DNA of 64,000 bases from Brevundimonas abyssalis TAR-001 (GTDB taxonomy: Bacteria; Pseudomonadota; Alphaproteobacteria; Caulobacterales; Caulobacteraceae). The position numbers and the translations under genes are program-made. Below, in pieces: positions 1 to 13,857 of the stretch. The stretch lies in contig NZ_BATC01000010.1 in the NCBI RefSeq assembly GCF_000466985.1, positions 1 to 64,000 of the forward strand. Reading direction: 5' to 3'. The notes under the pieces were generated by a model. It worked only from the letters and a program-made list of their open reading frames with translations. It did no database searches and was not told the DNA's origin. Every line of letters starts with the position of its first letter. Position 1 is the first letter of the stretch.

Positions 1-191
1 ACGTCATAGGTCTCGGCCAGCCGCAGCAGCAGCTGGGCCGAGACGGGGCGCTGGTTGCGCTCGATATGGTTCAGATAGCTGGGCGAGACGCCCAGATCCG
101 CGGCCATGGCGGTCTGGGACAGGGCGAGCTCGCGCCGCAGCCGCTTGAGGCGTCCGCCCAGAAACAGTTTGCGGTCGGCGTCGTCGCTCAT
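1..191 (-). CDS. XRE-family regulator, N-terminal part (short-chain fatty acid/ScfR type)
   Basis: Only the first 63 residues are inside the window; the gene runs off the left edge. They form an XRE helix-turn-helix: a basic start (RLKRLRREL, about residues 14-22), the turn LSQTAMAADLG and the recognition part SPSYLNHIERNQRP. The start is the ATG at 191; the next ATG upstream in that frame is followed at once by a stop. The gene is divergent from isocitrate lyase, with a 157-bp shared promoter region. In alphaproteobacteria and actinobacteria, regulators beside aceA with this HTH (RamB/ScfR group) control acetate and glyoxylate-shunt genes. The effector domain is not visible, so that role is inference. 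Confidence 0.75.
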   Translation of the reverse strand, partial: MSDDADRKLFLGGRLKRLRRELALSQTAMAADLGVSPSYLNHIERNQRPVSAQLLLRLAETYD

Positions 192-240
192 TCAGTCATG
201 ATGTCATGAAGTGACTGACAAAAGATAGTCACGATGTGAC
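192..240. promoter_or_regulatory. Candidate operators between the XRE regulator and aceA
   Basis: Two dyads are visible. TCAGTCA at 192-198 is the exact inverted repeat of TGACTGA at 212-218, and GTCAC-GAT-GTGAC forms a perfect 5-3-5 palindrome at 228-240. GTCA-like half-sites recur about every 9-10 bases across the block (GTCATGAT, GTCATGAA, GTGACTGA). The position next to the regulator start and upstream of aceA suits binding by the regulator itself. No binding data; inference from symmetry and position. Confidence 0.4.
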
Positions 241-348
241 CAATAAGCGCGAAAGACGGGCGTGCAGCCGTTACAATCCGGGCGCTCGCATGTTTTCTGA
301 GCAGCGACGCGGCGACGAGGCCGCAAGATCTGTTGTCGGAGACACATC

Positions 349-1632
349 ATGACCACTTTCGCGGAACTGGTTCCGGGCGCCCCCGCGGGGCGGTTCGACG
401 GGATCGAGCGTCCCTATGGCCCCGAGGAGGTGGAGCGCCTGCGCGGCTCGTTCCCCATCCAGCACACCCTGGCCGAGCGGGGCGCCAACCGCCTGTGGGA
501 GTTGCTGCACACCGAGCCCTTCATCAACGCCCTGGGCGCCGTGACCGGCAATCAGGCCATGCAGATGGTCCGCGCGGGCCTGAAGGCCATCTATCTGTCC
601 GGCTGGCAGGTGGCGGCGGACGCCAATACGGCCTCGGCCATGTATCCGGACCAGTCGCTGTATCCGGCCAATGCGGCGCCGGAGCTGTGCCGCCGCATCA
701 ACCGCACCCTGCAGCGCGCCGACCAGATCGAGCACGGCGAGGGCGGGGCGAAGCGCGACTGGTTCGCCCCCATCGTGGCGGACGCCGAGGCCGGCTTCGG
801 CGGGCCGCTGAACAGCTTCGAGATCATGAAGGCCTTCATCGAGGCGGGCGCCGCGGGCGTGCACTTCGAAGACCAGCTGGCCTCGGAGAAGAAGTGCGGC
901 CATCTGGGCGGCAAGGTGCTGATCCCCACCCAGGCCCATGAGCGCAACCTGATCGCCGCGCGGCTGGCCGCCGACGTCATGGGGGTTCCGACCCTGACCG
1001 TGGCGCGCACCGATGCGGAGAGCGCCCAGCTGATCACGTCCGATGTGGACGAGCGGGACCACCCGTTCATCGACCGCGAGAACCGCACGCCGGAGGGCTT
1101 CTATCGCCTGAAGGCCGGCACGGGTCTGGACCACTGCATCGCGCGCGGTCTGGCCTATGCGAAATACGCCGACCTGCTGTGGTGGGAGACCTCGCACCCG
1201 GATCTGGACGATGCGCGCCGGTTCGCCGAGGCGATCCAGAAGGAACACCCCGGCAAGCTGATGGCCTACAACTGCTCGCCCTCGTTCAACTGGGAAGCCA
1301 AGCTGGACAAGGCGACCATTGCGAAGTTCCAGCGCGAGCTGGGGGCCATGGGCTACAAGTTCCAGTTCGTGACCCTGGCCGGGTTCCACAGCCTGAACAA
1401 CGGCATGTTCGAGCTGGCCCAGGGCTACCGCGACCGGGGCATGGCGGCCTATTCCGAGCTGCAGCAGCGCGAGTTCGCCAACGAGGCCTCGGGCTACACC
1501 GCCACCCGGCACCAGCGTGAGGTGGGCACCGGCTATTTCGACCAGGTGGCCATGACCATCTCGTCGGGCGCCTCGTCCACCACCGCCTTGAAGGATTCCA
1601 CCGAGACCGCCCAGTTCGTGGCGGCGGAATAA
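349..1632 (+). CDS. aceA: Isocitrate lyase
   Basis: Cleaves isocitrate to glyoxylate and succinate, the first step of the glyoxylate shunt, in the cytosol. The 427-residue protein has the usual length. The active-site loop KKCGH lies at residues 181-185 with catalytic Cys183, and the metal-binding stretch [10 protein letters not shown] is at about 143-152. The start ATG follows an AGGA-like site (CGGAGACACATC) by a few bases. A 69-codon ORF follows after 11 bases and then malate synthase, so the shunt genes form one transcription unit. The divergent regulator and the palindromes at 192-240 suggest induction on acetate or fatty acids. Confidence 0.97.
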   Translation: MTTFAELVPGAPAGRFDGIERPYGPEEVERLRGSFPIQHTLAERGANRLWELLHTEPFINALGAVTGNQAMQMVRAGLKAIYLSGWQVAADANTASAMYPDQSLYPANAAPELCRRINRTLQRADQIEHGEGGAKRDWFAPIVADAEAGFGGPLNSFEIMKAFIEAGAAGVHFEDQLASEKKCGHLGGKVLIPTQAHERNLIAARLAADVMGVPTLTVARTDAESAQLITSDVDERDHPFIDRENRTPEGFYRLKAGTGLDHCIARGLAYAKYADLLWWETSHPDLDDARRFAEAIQKEHPGKLMAYNCSPSFNWEAKLDKATIAKFQRELGAMGYKFQFVTLAGFHSLNNGMFELAQGYRDRGMAAYSELQQREFANEASGYTATRHQREVGTGYFDQVAMTISSGASSTTALKDSTETAQFVAAE

Positions 1633-1643
1633 GGAGCACCATC

Positions 1644-1853
1644 ATGACCGAGATCAGAAGCGCCGACGCCATCATCGACTTCTGCCTGGCCCCGCTGGGG
1701 CTGGACGGGGGCGGGGCGGCCGAGCGGGAGGTGCGCCACCGCATGGCCCATGTCATCAAGACCTATCAGGCGCGCATCCCCCAGCCGGTGGCCGTGGACT
1801 TCAACGCCATGCCGCCGCTGGTCATCAATGAAGCCGCGCACGGGTATGAGTAG
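1644..1853 (+). CDS. Small conserved-looking protein between aceA and aceB
   Basis: A 69-residue protein starting with ATG eight bases after an AAGGAG ribosome site. It is predicted soluble, with no signal peptide or membrane segment; the N-terminal part (DAIIDFCLAPLGL) looks helical. I do not recognise the family. It sits 11 bp after aceA and 3 bp before the malate synthase start, so it is almost certainly cotranslated with the two shunt enzymes. This spacing and its uniform GC-rich codon use argue for a real gene. A role connected to the shunt is guesswork. Confidence 0.7.
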   Translation: MTEIRSADAIIDFCLAPLGLDGGGAAEREVRHRMAHVIKTYQARIPQPVAVDFNAMPPLVINEAAHGYE

Positions 1854-1856
1854 GCC

Positions 1857-3454
<1,598 letters not shown>

Positions 3455-3556
3455 AATCGCGGGTCCGCTTTCAGGCGGCAGGCTAAGGGCTGCTCCCGAC
3501 CCGGAGCGGGCCTTGGCGGGCATGACCGATATGGCTTCGGCTGCTATCGTCAGTTC

Positions 3557-4077
3557 ATGCGCTTGATGAGGTCTGTAATCTCACTTGTGGCCTTGACGTC
3601 CGGCTCCACGGCCAGCGCCGAGGCTGCGCTCATGCGCAGCGACAGGCTGGTCACGATCACAGTCGCCGAAGACCGTCACTACACACTCGCCCACGAGATC
3701 GTCATCGAACCCGACGAACCGTTTGCTGTGCGAACCGAAGCGCAGCTGGAGGGCCGGCTCTGGCGGGCCACACGCACATCAGAACGGGGGGTTGAGGAGG
3801 TCCGGTCCGATATGTGCCCTGCGCTGCGGCGTCTCGCCTTGTCCTTCGCCGACCTGCCCGACATACCGGTCAGTCCGAGGCCGTCCCGCGTTCATGCCGA
3901 GCTGAACCAATCCCGCCTACCCGCAAGGACGGCTTCCAGACCCGCTTGAGGTTTGCGACGCGGACGGATGACGGTTCCTACGCAACAGTCGAGATCGCAG
4001 GCGGCAATGCTTACGCCCAATGGGGGCACGACGCCGTTTCGGCCTTGATCGGCTGCTGGGGACCGCTGACACCCTGA
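3557..4077 (+). CDS. Secreted hypothetical protein (apparent frameshift near 3908)
   Basis: The first frame gives a signal peptide (MRLMRSVISLVALTSGSTASAEA) and a charged mature part containing one Cys (DMCPAL). A second frame continues to 4077 (PIPPTRKDGFQTRLRF onward, ending GCWGPLTP). Changing AACCAATC to AACCCAATC at about 3908 fuses the frames into one protein of about 173 residues. The family is not recognised. Codon use fits the genome on both sides of the break. It stands alone after aceB, with about 100 bp of unremarkable spacer before it. Confidence 0.5.
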
Positions 4078-4196
4078 CGCAGAGTGGTCGCGATCAATGT
4101 CCGCTTCCGACCCCCTGCTGACGTTTCTCGCGTCGGCTCTTAAGGGGTCGCCGGAGGTCCGCTTCCCGGCGTCTGGCGTTTGACCGCTCCCGGCCC

Positions 4197-4562
4197 CTAG
4201 CGGACCTTGAGTGGTCCCGCTGGAAGATCGGCGAGATAGTGAGCAATCGCGGCAACCGTCGCTTCAGCCCGAGTGCGCGTCGTGGCGAGTCGACCGCCGC
4301 CCATGTGAACCATTTCGATTTTTTCCAGATAGGCGACAATGTTTCCGCGTGCCTCACCGCGCCGCAGTCGTCCCGCCACCTGAAGCAGGTAGCTGTCATA
4401 TTCGTCGGCGCACGGGCCGCCGTCTTTCCAGTCATCGCTCCCCATCTGACTAAGACCGATAGGGTCCCACTCGGACCACCCAATCTCGCGAAGGCGTGAG
4501 AGCTTTATCTTCGGCTGCTCGACCATTTCGGCAGACTGCCTCCCTGCGCGTCCGTTATCCAC
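4197..4562 (-). CDS. Small acidic protein resembling DUF1871
   Basis: A 121-residue soluble protein. Its core WSEWDPIGL, then PCADEYDSYLLQVAGRL, then IVAYLEKIEMVHMG resembles the DUF1871 layout (a WDP(L/I)G motif, a DEY motif, then two helices). Proteins of this kind are often orphan cytoplasmic proteins, sometimes next to toxin or immunity loci. No partner is visible here: its neighbours are a broken secreted protein and a DUF2283 ORF. An internal start at the MVEQPKIKLSR methionine is possible, which would shorten it by 12 residues. Function unknown. Confidence 0.6.
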   Translation of the reverse strand: MDNGRAGRQSAEMVEQPKIKLSRLREIGWSEWDPIGLSQMGSDDWKDGGPCADEYDSYLLQVAGRLRRGEARGNIVAYLEKIEMVHMGGGRLATTRTRAEATVAAIAHYLADLPAGPLKVR

Positions 4563-4641
4563 CCATCTTCGACGGTCGGCTCACGCCCCATAGCGGACGC
4601 CGGGTGGCGCGATTAGGCTATCGGTCGATAAAAGGTGCCCC

Positions 4642-4833
4642 ATGCGATTTGAGCCCAGCGACGACCCTTCGGTTGGCTATCTTTACCTGTCGAACCATCC
4701 CGGCCCCGGAGCGGTAGGATGCGTGAAGGGCATGGTGCGAGTCAGCGCGCTCATTCCCAACTACGTTGGTCCGGAGATACAACTCGATCTAAACGAGGCA
4801 GGCGAGATTATTGGGATCGAAGTGATGGAGTAG
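4642..4833 (+). CDS. DUF2283-like small protein
   Basis: A 63-residue protein. The YLYLS start and the end LDLNEAGEIIGIEVME are the hallmark of DUF2283, a small beta-rich family of unknown function found in many bacteria and often in accessory regions. The ATG is preceded by a weak AAGG-like site. It is transcribed away from the DUF1871-like gene across an 80-bp gap. No operon partner. Confidence 0.7.
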   Translation: MRFEPSDDPSVGYLYLSNHPGPGAVGCVKGMVRVSALIPNYVGPEIQLDLNEAGEIIGIEVME

Positions 4834-4915
4834 ATGTCCACTCCCCACCCGTTGCCCCGCTTCGGGACGTCGGGTGTTCGGCAGGTCGACCTCGGTTGCT
4901 TATGAGGACATGACC

Positions 4916-7206
<2,291 letters not shown>

Positions 7207-7325
7207 GGTGCCCCCGGATTTCACGCTCTTCCTACGGCCAAGGTGTGAAAAAGGGCTGAAACCGTCACGCGAAGCCGTCAGACTGTCGGGCAGGGCCAAC
7301 AGGATGGCGCCCCTCTGGAAGACAT

Positions 7326-8699
7326 ATGACCGACACTCGCGCCGCAGCCCGCATCGATCTGGACCCTCTGAGGCGCTGGGTGGTCATCCTGCCGGCCCTG
7401 GCGGCGATGGGGCTGGCCGCCGTTCTCCAGCCCGGCGTCGCCCCGGTCCTGGCCGCGGGCGCAGTCGTGACCGTGATGGCCCTGGTTCTGCTGAGGCGGC
7501 CGTCACTCGCGCTCCCGATTTCCGAACAGGACGAGCCGGACGTGTCCGCCGCCGGCGCCGCGCTCGCCGCCGAGGCGCTGGAGGCGTTGCCCGATCCTCT
7601 TCTGGTCATCGCGGGCGATGACGCCGAGGACGTGGGCGACCGGGCCATCGTGCGCGCGAACGCCGCCGCCGCCGCGCTGCTGCGCCTGCCGTCCGGCGGG
7701 CAGGATCACCCGCTGCACGCCGCGATTCGGGATCCGAACCTGCTCGAGGCCATCGACGAGGCCCTGTTCGGCAGGCGCACCCAGTCCATCGACTATGAGC
7801 CGGGCGGCGCCCAGGACCGGCACTGGAGCGCCTGGGTCGCGCCCTTGCCCGGCCACGGCGAGGCGGAGGGCCGTCTGGCCGTTCTGCGCCTTCGCGACGA
7901 GACCGATTCCAAGCGGGCCGAAATGATGCGGGTCGATTTCCTGGCCAACGCCAGCCACGAACTTCGCACGCCCCTGGCGTCATTGTCGGGGTTCATCGAG
8001 ACCCTGCGCGGTCACGCGCGCGACGACCCGGCGGCGCGGGAGAAATTCCTCAGCATCATGGCGGTGCAGGCCGAGCGCATGACGCGGTTGGTGGCCGACC
8101 TGCTGTCGCTCAGCCGCATCGAGCTGAACGAACATATTCCCCCGTCGGGCAAGGTGGATCTGGCCGGCGCCGTCTCCGATGTGGTGGACGCCACCGGCCC
8201 CCTGGCCGCGCGGCGCGGCATCAGGCTGAAGGTCACACGAGAGGGTGAGGGCTCCGCCAGTGTGACCGGTGACCGCGATCAGCTGATCCAGGTGATCCAG
8301 AACCTGACCGACAACGCCATCAAATACTCGCCCGACGACACGGAGGTCGAGATCGACCTCAGGGTGGGGGTCGGCGCCGACGACGCCGCCCGGGTGCGCA
8401 CGCCGAACGCGGCGGGCCTGCCGCTGCTGACGCCGGACCGGGATTCCCAGGCCCGCTATGTCCTGATCACGGTCCGCGATCACGGCCCGGGGCTGGCCCG
8501 CGAGACCATGCCGCGCCTGACCGAGCGCTTCTACAGGGTCGAGGGCCAGAAGAGCGGCGAGCGGCTGGGCACCGGCCTGGGCCTCGCCATCGTCAAGCAT
8601 ATCGTCAACCGCCATCGGGGCGGCATGACGGTCGAGAGCATCGTGGGCGAGGGCGCCGCCTTCGGCGTCTACCTCCCCCTGAGGGTCGCCGCTCCGTGA
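7326..8699 (+). CDS. phoR: Phosphate-regulon sensor histidine kinase PhoR
   Basis: Phosphorylates PhoB under phosphate limitation. Two membrane helices occupy about residues 18-60, followed by a PAS-like region, the HisKA box NASHELRTPLASLSG with the phospho-accepting His, and an ATPase domain with DNAIKYSPDD (N box), DHGPGL and GTGLGLAIVKH. The length (457) and lack of a large periplasmic domain fit PhoR of alphaproteobacteria. It heads the pst locus, 132 bp before pstC. Signal input is expected through the Pst transporter and PhoU encoded downstream. Confidence 0.9.
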   Translation: MTDTRAAARIDLDPLRRWVVILPALAAMGLAAVLQPGVAPVLAAGAVVTVMALVLLRRPSLALPISEQDEPDVSAAGAALAAEALEALPDPLLVIAGDDAEDVGDRAIVRANAAAAALLRLPSGGQDHPLHAAIRDPNLLEAIDEALFGRRTQSIDYEPGGAQDRHWSAWVAPLPGHGEAEGRLAVLRLRDETDSKRAEMMRVDFLANASHELRTPLASLSGFIETLRGHARDDPAAREKFLSIMAVQAERMTRLVADLLSLSRIELNEHIPPSGKVDLAGAVSDVVDATGPLAARRGIRLKVTREGEGSASVTGDRDQLIQVIQNLTDNAIKYSPDDTEVEIDLRVGVGADDAARVRTPNAAGLPLLTPDRDSQARYVLITVRDHGPGLARETMPRLTERFYRVEGQKSGERLGTGLGLAIVKHIVNRHRGGMTVESIVGEGAAFGVYLPLRVAAP

Positions 8700-8731
8700 C
8701 AATCCGTCCGGGATCGGACGATGTTATAAAA

Positions 8732-8749
8732 CTGTCACGGAACCGTCGT
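8732..8749 (+). promoter_or_regulatory. Pho box upstream of pstC
   Basis: CTGTCAC-GGAA-CCGTCGT matches the PhoB target of two 7-base direct repeats separated by four bases (consensus close to CTGTCAT-N4-CTGTCAT). It lies in the only sizeable gap of the operon (8700-8831), just after phoR and about 80 bp before the pstC start. This suggests PhoB-driven transcription of pstCAB-phoU-phoB separate from phoR. Confidence 0.6.
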
Positions 8750-8831
8750 AATGCGGCGGCGGGTCGTGGGCATACGGGCCCGGCGAACGGTCATCCGAGC
8801 CGATTCGTCCCCTCGTGCGTGCGGACGGTGA

Positions 8832-10262
8832 ATGCTTCTTATTTATCTTCTGGTTCTGGCCGTGTTCTCGACGGCGGTGTTCGTCCTGGCCCGGCGCGCC
8901 GCCCGCCGTCGTGCGACCGTCGTCAAGGCGCATAGCGCCGCCGGTTATCACGGCGCCTGGGCGCTGATCTGGGCCGCGGTCCCCGCCCTGATCATCCTGA
9001 TTCTCGCCTCGACCTTCGACGCCCGCATCGAGCGGACGGTGCTCATCGCCTCGGCGCCCGAGGCCGTGCAGGCCCTGGACGCACCGCGCCGCGCCGCCTT
9101 CATCGAGGACGCCCGCATCGTCGGCGCCGGCGGCATGCCGCGCCAGATCTGGACCGGCGACCTGTCGACGGCGCTGCAGGAAGAGGCCGCACGCGCGTCC
9201 CGCGTCGACGGCGCCCTGGCCTGGGGCGGTCTGATCGCCGCGATTCTCGCCGCCCTGATCGGCGCGGGCCTGGCCTGGCGTCAGACCCGGCCTGAGTTCC
9301 GGGCGCGCAACCGGGTCGAGGCCTTCGTCAGCGTGGCCCTGTTCGCCTGTTCGGCCGTGGCCATCCTGACCACCATCGGCATCGTCGCCTCGCTGGTGTT
9401 CGAGAGCCTGCGCTTCTTCCAGACGGTTCCCATCACCGAGTTCCTGTTCGGGACCCAGTGGTCGCCCCAGATCGCCATCCGCGCCGACCAGGTGGGGTCC
9501 ACCGGGGCCTTCGGCGCGGTGCCGCTGTTCGTGGGCACCTTCCTGATCATGGTCATCGCCATGCTGGTGGCGGGGCCCATCGGCCTGTTCTCGGCCATCT
9601 ATCTGGCGGAGTACGCCGGGCCCAAGCGCCGCGCCGTGATCAAGCCGGTGCTGGAGATTCTCGCCGGTGTGCCCACGGTGGTCTACGGCTTCTTCGCCGC
9701 CCTGACGGTGGGGCCGTCGTTCCGCGCCTTCTTCAACTGGATCGGCGCCCAACTGGTCGGCGGTCCGCTGGACGGCCTCGGCCAGCACCTGCTGCTGGTG
9801 CAGAACCAGATGGCGCTGGTGGCCGGCGCCGTCATGGGGATCATGCTGATCCCCTTCGTCTCGTCCCTGTCGGACGACATCATCAACGCGGTGCCCCAGA
9901 GCCTGCGCGACGGCTCCTACGCCATGGGCGCCACCAGGTCCGAGACCATCAAGCGTGTGGTGCTGCCCGCCGCCCTGCCGGGCATCGCCGGCGCCTTCCT
10001 GCTGGCCGTGTCCCGCGCCATCGGCGAGACCATGATCGTGACCATGGCCGCGGGCCTGGCCGCGCGCACCACCCTCAACCCGCTCGACACCGTCACCACG
10101 GTCACGGTCCAGATCGTCACCCTTCTCACCGGCGACCAGGAATTCGACAGCGCCAAGACCCTGGCCGCCTTCGGCCTGGGCCTGACCCTGTTCGTGGTGA
10201 CCCTGATCCTGAACTTCGCGGCCCAGCGCATCGTCCAGACCTACCGGGAACAATATGACTGA
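8832..10262 (+). CDS. pstC: Phosphate ABC transporter permease PstC
   Basis: An inner-membrane permease of the high-affinity phosphate importer. The N-terminus carries an extra membrane and periplasmic region (about residues 1-200). The conserved permease core follows, with the EILAGVPTVVYGFFA segment and the EAA-type loop (SLRDGSYAMGATRSETI). At 476 residues it is much longer than E. coli PstC (319), as in other Caulobacterales. The last codons overlap pstA by 8 bp, implying translational coupling. Confidence 0.95.
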   Translation: MLLIYLLVLAVFSTAVFVLARRAARRRATVVKAHSAAGYHGAWALIWAAVPALIILILASTFDARIERTVLIASAPEAVQALDAPRRAAFIEDARIVGAGGMPRQIWTGDLSTALQEEAARASRVDGALAWGGLIAAILAALIGAGLAWRQTRPEFRARNRVEAFVSVALFACSAVAILTTIGIVASLVFESLRFFQTVPITEFLFGTQWSPQIAIRADQVGSTGAFGAVPLFVGTFLIMVIAMLVAGPIGLFSAIYLAEYAGPKRRAVIKPVLEILAGVPTVVYGFFAALTVGPSFRAFFNWIGAQLVGGPLDGLGQHLLLVQNQMALVAGAVMGIMLIPFVSSLSDDIINAVPQSLRDGSYAMGATRSETIKRVVLPAALPGIAGAFLLAVSRAIGETMIVTMAAGLAARTTLNPLDTVTTVTVQIVTLLTGDQEFDSAKTLAAFGLGLTLFVVTLILNFAAQRIVQTYREQYD

Positions 10263-11553
10263 CGCGACCCTGACCCGCGCCGGCGCCTCCGGTCGCAGCA
10301 CCGCCCAGCTGAGGAAGAGCCTCAAGCGCCGGCACGCGCGTGAGCGGCGGTTCAAGCTCTACGGCGTGCTGGCCATCGCCATCGCCATCGGCTTCCTGGC
10401 CCTGCTGCTGGGCCGGATCATCGAACAGGGCCACACCGCCTTCTGGACCCACACGGTGCAGACCGAGGTCTATCTGGACCCCGCCCGCATCGACCCGGCC
10501 TATCCCGAAGGGACCAATTTCGACCAGCTGGTCGCCGAACAGCAGCTGGCCCGCCTGGGCGTCCAGGACGACGAGGCCATGAGCGCGTCGCGCGACATGC
10601 GTCAGCTGATGTCGGCGGGCGTGGCCTTCGAGATGCAGCGTCTGGTGCGCGAGAACCCTGAGGTCATCGGCGACCGCATCACCGTGACCCTGCCCATCGG
10701 CGCGGACGCGGACCTCTATTACAAGGGCGAGCTGGACGGGGAAGGCGAGGAGCAATTCCGCCGCCTGAACGACCGTCAGATCCTCTGGCTGGACCAGATG
10801 CGCGATCAGGGCCGCATCCAGGGCCAGTTCAACACCGGCCTGTTCACCCGTTCCGATTCCACCCAGCCGGAGCTGGCGGGGGTGCTGGGCGCGGTGGTGG
10901 GTTCGGCCCTGATGCTGCTGGTCACCGCCTCCCTGGCCCTGCCCATCGGCGTGGGCGCGGCCATCTATCTTGAGGAGTTCGCGCCCAAGGGCCGGATCAC
11001 CGACATCATCGAGGTCAACATCAACAACCTGGCCGCGGTGCCCTCCATCGTCTACGGCCTGCTGGGTCTGGCGGTGTTCATCAACTGGATGCACCTGCCC
11101 CGATCCTCGCCGCTGGTGGGCGGTCTTGTGCTGGCCCTGATGGCCCTGCCCACGGTGATCATCGCCACCCGCAGCGCGCTCAAGGCCGTGCCCCCCTCCA
11201 TCCGCGAGGCCGCCCTGGCCATGGGCGCCTCCAGAACCCAGGCCGTGTTCCACCACGTCCTGCCCCTGGCCATGCCCGGCGTCATGACCGGGTCGATCAT
11301 CGCCATGGCCCACGCCCTGGGCGAGACCGCGCCGCTGCTGCTGATCGGCATGGTCAGCTTCGTGCCGGGCGTGCCCGAGGCCGTCACCTCGCCCTCCAGC
11401 GCCCTGCCGGTGCTGGTCTTCATCTGGGAGAACGCCTCCGAGCGTGCGTTCCATGAACGCACGGCCGCGGCCATCATGGTTCTCCTCGTCTTCATGATCA
11501 TCATGAACGCCGCCGCCATCTATCTGCGGCGCCGCTTCGAACGTCGGTGGTAG
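10255..11553 (+). CDS. pstA: Phosphate ABC transporter permease PstA
   Basis: The partner permease of PstC. A first membrane helix (about residues 40-60) is followed by a large periplasmic insert of about 160 residues, then the permease core with [14 protein letters not shown] and the EAA loop [17 protein letters not shown]. The length of 432 (296 in E. coli) reflects the insert, which mirrors the enlarged PstC. It overlaps pstC by 8 bp and is followed six bases later by the pstB ATG. Confidence 0.95.
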   Translation: MTDATLTRAGASGRSTAQLRKSLKRRHARERRFKLYGVLAIAIAIGFLALLLGRIIEQGHTAFWTHTVQTEVYLDPARIDPAYPEGTNFDQLVAEQQLARLGVQDDEAMSASRDMRQLMSAGVAFEMQRLVRENPEVIGDRITVTLPIGADADLYYKGELDGEGEEQFRRLNDRQILWLDQMRDQGRIQGQFNTGLFTRSDSTQPELAGVLGAVVGSALMLLVTASLALPIGVGAAIYLEEFAPKGRITDIIEVNINNLAAVPSIVYGLLGLAVFINWMHLPRSSPLVGGLVLALMALPTVIIATRSALKAVPPSIREAALAMGASRTQAVFHHVLPLAMPGVMTGSIIAMAHALGETAPLLLIGMVSFVPGVPEAVTSPSSALPVLVFIWENASERAFHERTAAAIMVLLVFMIIMNAAAIYLRRRFERRW

Positions 11554-11558
11554 TCCCC

Positions 11559-12422
11559 ATGCGCTTCAATCTTTTCCGACAGCTGGACGGCGCCGAGAGC
11601 GGCGGGACCGCGGCGACCTCGCCCCTGCTGGCCCCGCCCCACGCCGCGCACCAGGAGCCCACCGGCCCCATCAAGATCCAGACCCGCGACGTCTCGGTCT
11701 TCTATGGCGACAAACAGGCCCTGTTCGACGTCAGCGTCGACATTCCCGACAAGGCCGTGACCGCCTTCATCGGCCCGTCGGGCTGCGGCAAGTCCAGCTT
11801 CCTGCGCTGCCTGAACCGGATGAACGACACCATCCCCATCGCGCGGGTGAAGGGCTCCATCCGCATGGACGGCGAGGACATCTATGACAAGGCGCTGGAT
11901 CCGGTGCTGCTGCGTGCCCGGGTCGGCATGGTGTTCCAGAAGCCGAACCCCTTCCCCAAGTCGATCTTCGAGAACGTGGCCTACGGCCCGCGCATCCACG
12001 GCCTGACCGAGAACAAGACCGAGCTGGCCGACCGGGTCGAGCAGTCGCTGAAGCGCGCCGGGCTCTGGGCCGAGGTGGCCGATCGTCTGGACGCGGCCGC
12101 CACGGGCCTGTCGGGCGGCCAGCAGCAGCGCCTGGTCATCGCCCGCGCCATCGCGGTGGAGCCCGAGGTGATCCTGATGGACGAGCCCTGCTCGGCCCTG
12201 GACCCCATCGCCACGGCGAAGATCGAGGAGCTGATGGACGAGCTGCGCGAGGAATACTGCCTCGTCATCGTCACCCACTCCATGGCCCAGGCCGCGCGGG
12301 TCAGCCAGCGCACCGCCTTCTTCCACATGGGCGAGCTGGTGGAATTCGACGACACCGAGACCATCTTCCAGAACCCGCGCGACAAGCGCACCCTCGACTA
12401 CATCACCGGCCGCTTCGGCTGA
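11559..12422 (+). CDS. pstB: Phosphate ABC transporter ATPase PstB
   Basis: Powers phosphate uptake. Walker [10 protein letters not shown], signature LSGGQQQR and Walker [14 protein letters not shown] are all present. The ATG at 11559 is preferred; an in-frame GTG at 11547 would add four residues inside the end of pstA. The N-terminus has a 40-residue extension rich in Ala/Pro before the ABC domain. phoU follows after 11 bp. Confidence 0.95.
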   Translation: MRFNLFRQLDGAESGGTAATSPLLAPPHAAHQEPTGPIKIQTRDVSVFYGDKQALFDVSVDIPDKAVTAFIGPSGCGKSSFLRCLNRMNDTIPIARVKGSIRMDGEDIYDKALDPVLLRARVGMVFQKPNPFPKSIFENVAYGPRIHGLTENKTELADRVEQSLKRAGLWAEVADRLDAAATGLSGGQQQRLVIARAIAVEPEVILMDEPCSALDPIATAKIEELMDELREEYCLVIVTHSMAQAARVSQRTAFFHMGELVEFDDTETIFQNPRDKRTLDYITGRFG

Positions 12423-12433
12423 GGACCATCACA

Positions 12434-13165
12434 ATGGCCATGAACGAACACACCGTCCGCGCCTATGGCGAAGAACTGAACGCCCTCACCGCCGAGGTGA
12501 CACGCATGGGCGGTCAGGCCGAGGCCCAGATCAACGACGCCGTGGCCTCGGTGGTGCGTCGCGACGTGGCCCTGGCCAGGCAGGTCATCGAGCGTGACGC
12601 CAAGCTGGACGCCATGCACAACGAGATCGACCGCAAGGCCATCCGCATGATCGCCCTGCGCCAGCCCATGGCCTCGGACCTGCGCAAGTCGCTGGCGGCC
12701 ATGAAGCTGGCCATGGATCTGGAGCGCACCGGCGACTTGGCCAAGAACATAGCCAAGCGCGGCCTGAGCCTGGCCGAGACCGAGCCCATGGCGCCCCTGA
12801 CCCGCTCCATCGAGCGCATGGGCCGGCTGGTGTCCCAGCGGCTCAAACAGGTGCTGGACGCCTACACCACCGGCGATGTGGATCAGGCCGTCGCCGTCTG
12901 GTCCACCGACGACGAGGTGGACGAGCACTACAACGCCCTGTTCCGCGAACTGCTGACCTACATGATGGGCGACGCGCGCACGATCACGGCCTGCACCCAC
13001 CTGCTGTTCATGGCCAAGAACCTGGAGCGCATCGGCGACCACGCCACCAACATCGCCGAGACCATCCATTACGAAATGACCGGCGACGAACTGACCGGCG
13101 AACGCCCCCGCGCCACCGCCACGCCCAGTCCCAGTGAAATCGGCACGCCGGAGCAGAACGGATGA
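12434..13165 (+). CDS. phoU: Phosphate signalling protein PhoU
   Basis: A helical adaptor between the Pst transporter and PhoR that restrains PhoB signalling when phosphate is plentiful. Two PhoU repeats are seen, each with the metal-binding helix pattern (RMIALRQPMASDLR, then ERIGDHATNIAE). The 243 residues match the family. Its stop overlaps the phoB start by four bases. Confidence 0.95.
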   Translation: MAMNEHTVRAYGEELNALTAEVTRMGGQAEAQINDAVASVVRRDVALARQVIERDAKLDAMHNEIDRKAIRMIALRQPMASDLRKSLAAMKLAMDLERTGDLAKNIAKRGLSLAETEPMAPLTRSIERMGRLVSQRLKQVLDAYTTGDVDQAVAVWSTDDEVDEHYNALFRELLTYMMGDARTITACTHLLFMAKNLERIGDHATNIAETIHYEMTGDELTGERPRATATPSPSEIGTPEQNG

Positions 13166-13853
13166 CGCCGCACATCCTGGTATTCGAGGACGAGGACGCC
13201 CTGGCCACCCTGCTCCAGTACAATCTGGAAAAGGAGGGCTACAAGGTCAGCGTCGCCTCCGACGGCGAGGAAGGCCTGATGCAGGCCGAGGAGGAGACTC
13301 CCGATCTGGTCCTGCTGGACTGGATGCTGCCCAAGGTGTCGGGCATCGAGGTCTGCCGCCGCCTGCGGGGCCGCCCGGAAACCCGCAACGTGCCCATCAT
13401 CATGCTGACCGCGCGCGGCGAGGAATCCGACCGGGTCCGCGGCCTGGACACGGGCGCCGACGACTATCTGACCAAGCCGGTCTCCATGGTCGAGCTCACG
13501 CCCGCATCCGCGCCGTGCTGCGCCGCATCCGTCCGGGCCTGGCCGACGACCGGGTCAGCCACGGCGACATCATCATCGACCGGGTCGCCCACCGGGTGAA
13601 GCGCGACGGCAAGGAGGTCCATCTGGGCCCCACCGAGTTCCGCCTGCTGGACTATCTGATGCAGCATCCCGGCCGGGTGTTCAGCCGCGAGCAGCTGCTT
13701 GACGCCGTCTGGGGCTCGGACGTCTATGTGGAGGTCCGCACCGTGGACGTCCACGTGGGCCGCCTGCGCAAGGCCCTGACCGTCACCGACGGCCTGCGCG
13801 ATCCCATCCGCACGGTCCGCTCGGCGGGCTATGCGCTGGATCTTGAGGGATAA
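13162..13853 (+). CDS. phoB: Phosphate response regulator PhoB (apparent frameshift near 13500)
   Basis: A DNA-binding response regulator of the Pho regulon. The receiver has the acidic pair EDED, phospho-site DLVLLDWMLPK and TKP near its end. The winged-helix output has LGPTEFRLLDYLMQHPGRV and VDVHVGRLRKAL. These lie in different frames: after MVELT the reading frame is lost unless CACGCCCGC is read as CACGGCCCGC, which restores the usual linker ARIRAVLRR and a 230-residue protein. Because a working PhoB is expected in this intact operon, a missing G in the consensus is the simplest reading. If real, PhoB would be truncated after the receiver. Confidence 0.93.
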
Positions 13854-13857
13854 GGCC

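Noticed and set aside
271-1512. Long open frame antisense to aceA, and many similar frames opposite other GC-rich genes
   Set aside because: They mirror the codon structure of well-supported genes, show no family motifs and have no ribosome sites; normal in high-GC DNA.
7262-7290. Possible second Pho box before phoR (CCGTCAC, CCGTCAG, CTGTCGG)
   Set aside because: The repeats are not at the 11-base spacing required for PhoB, so the match is weak.
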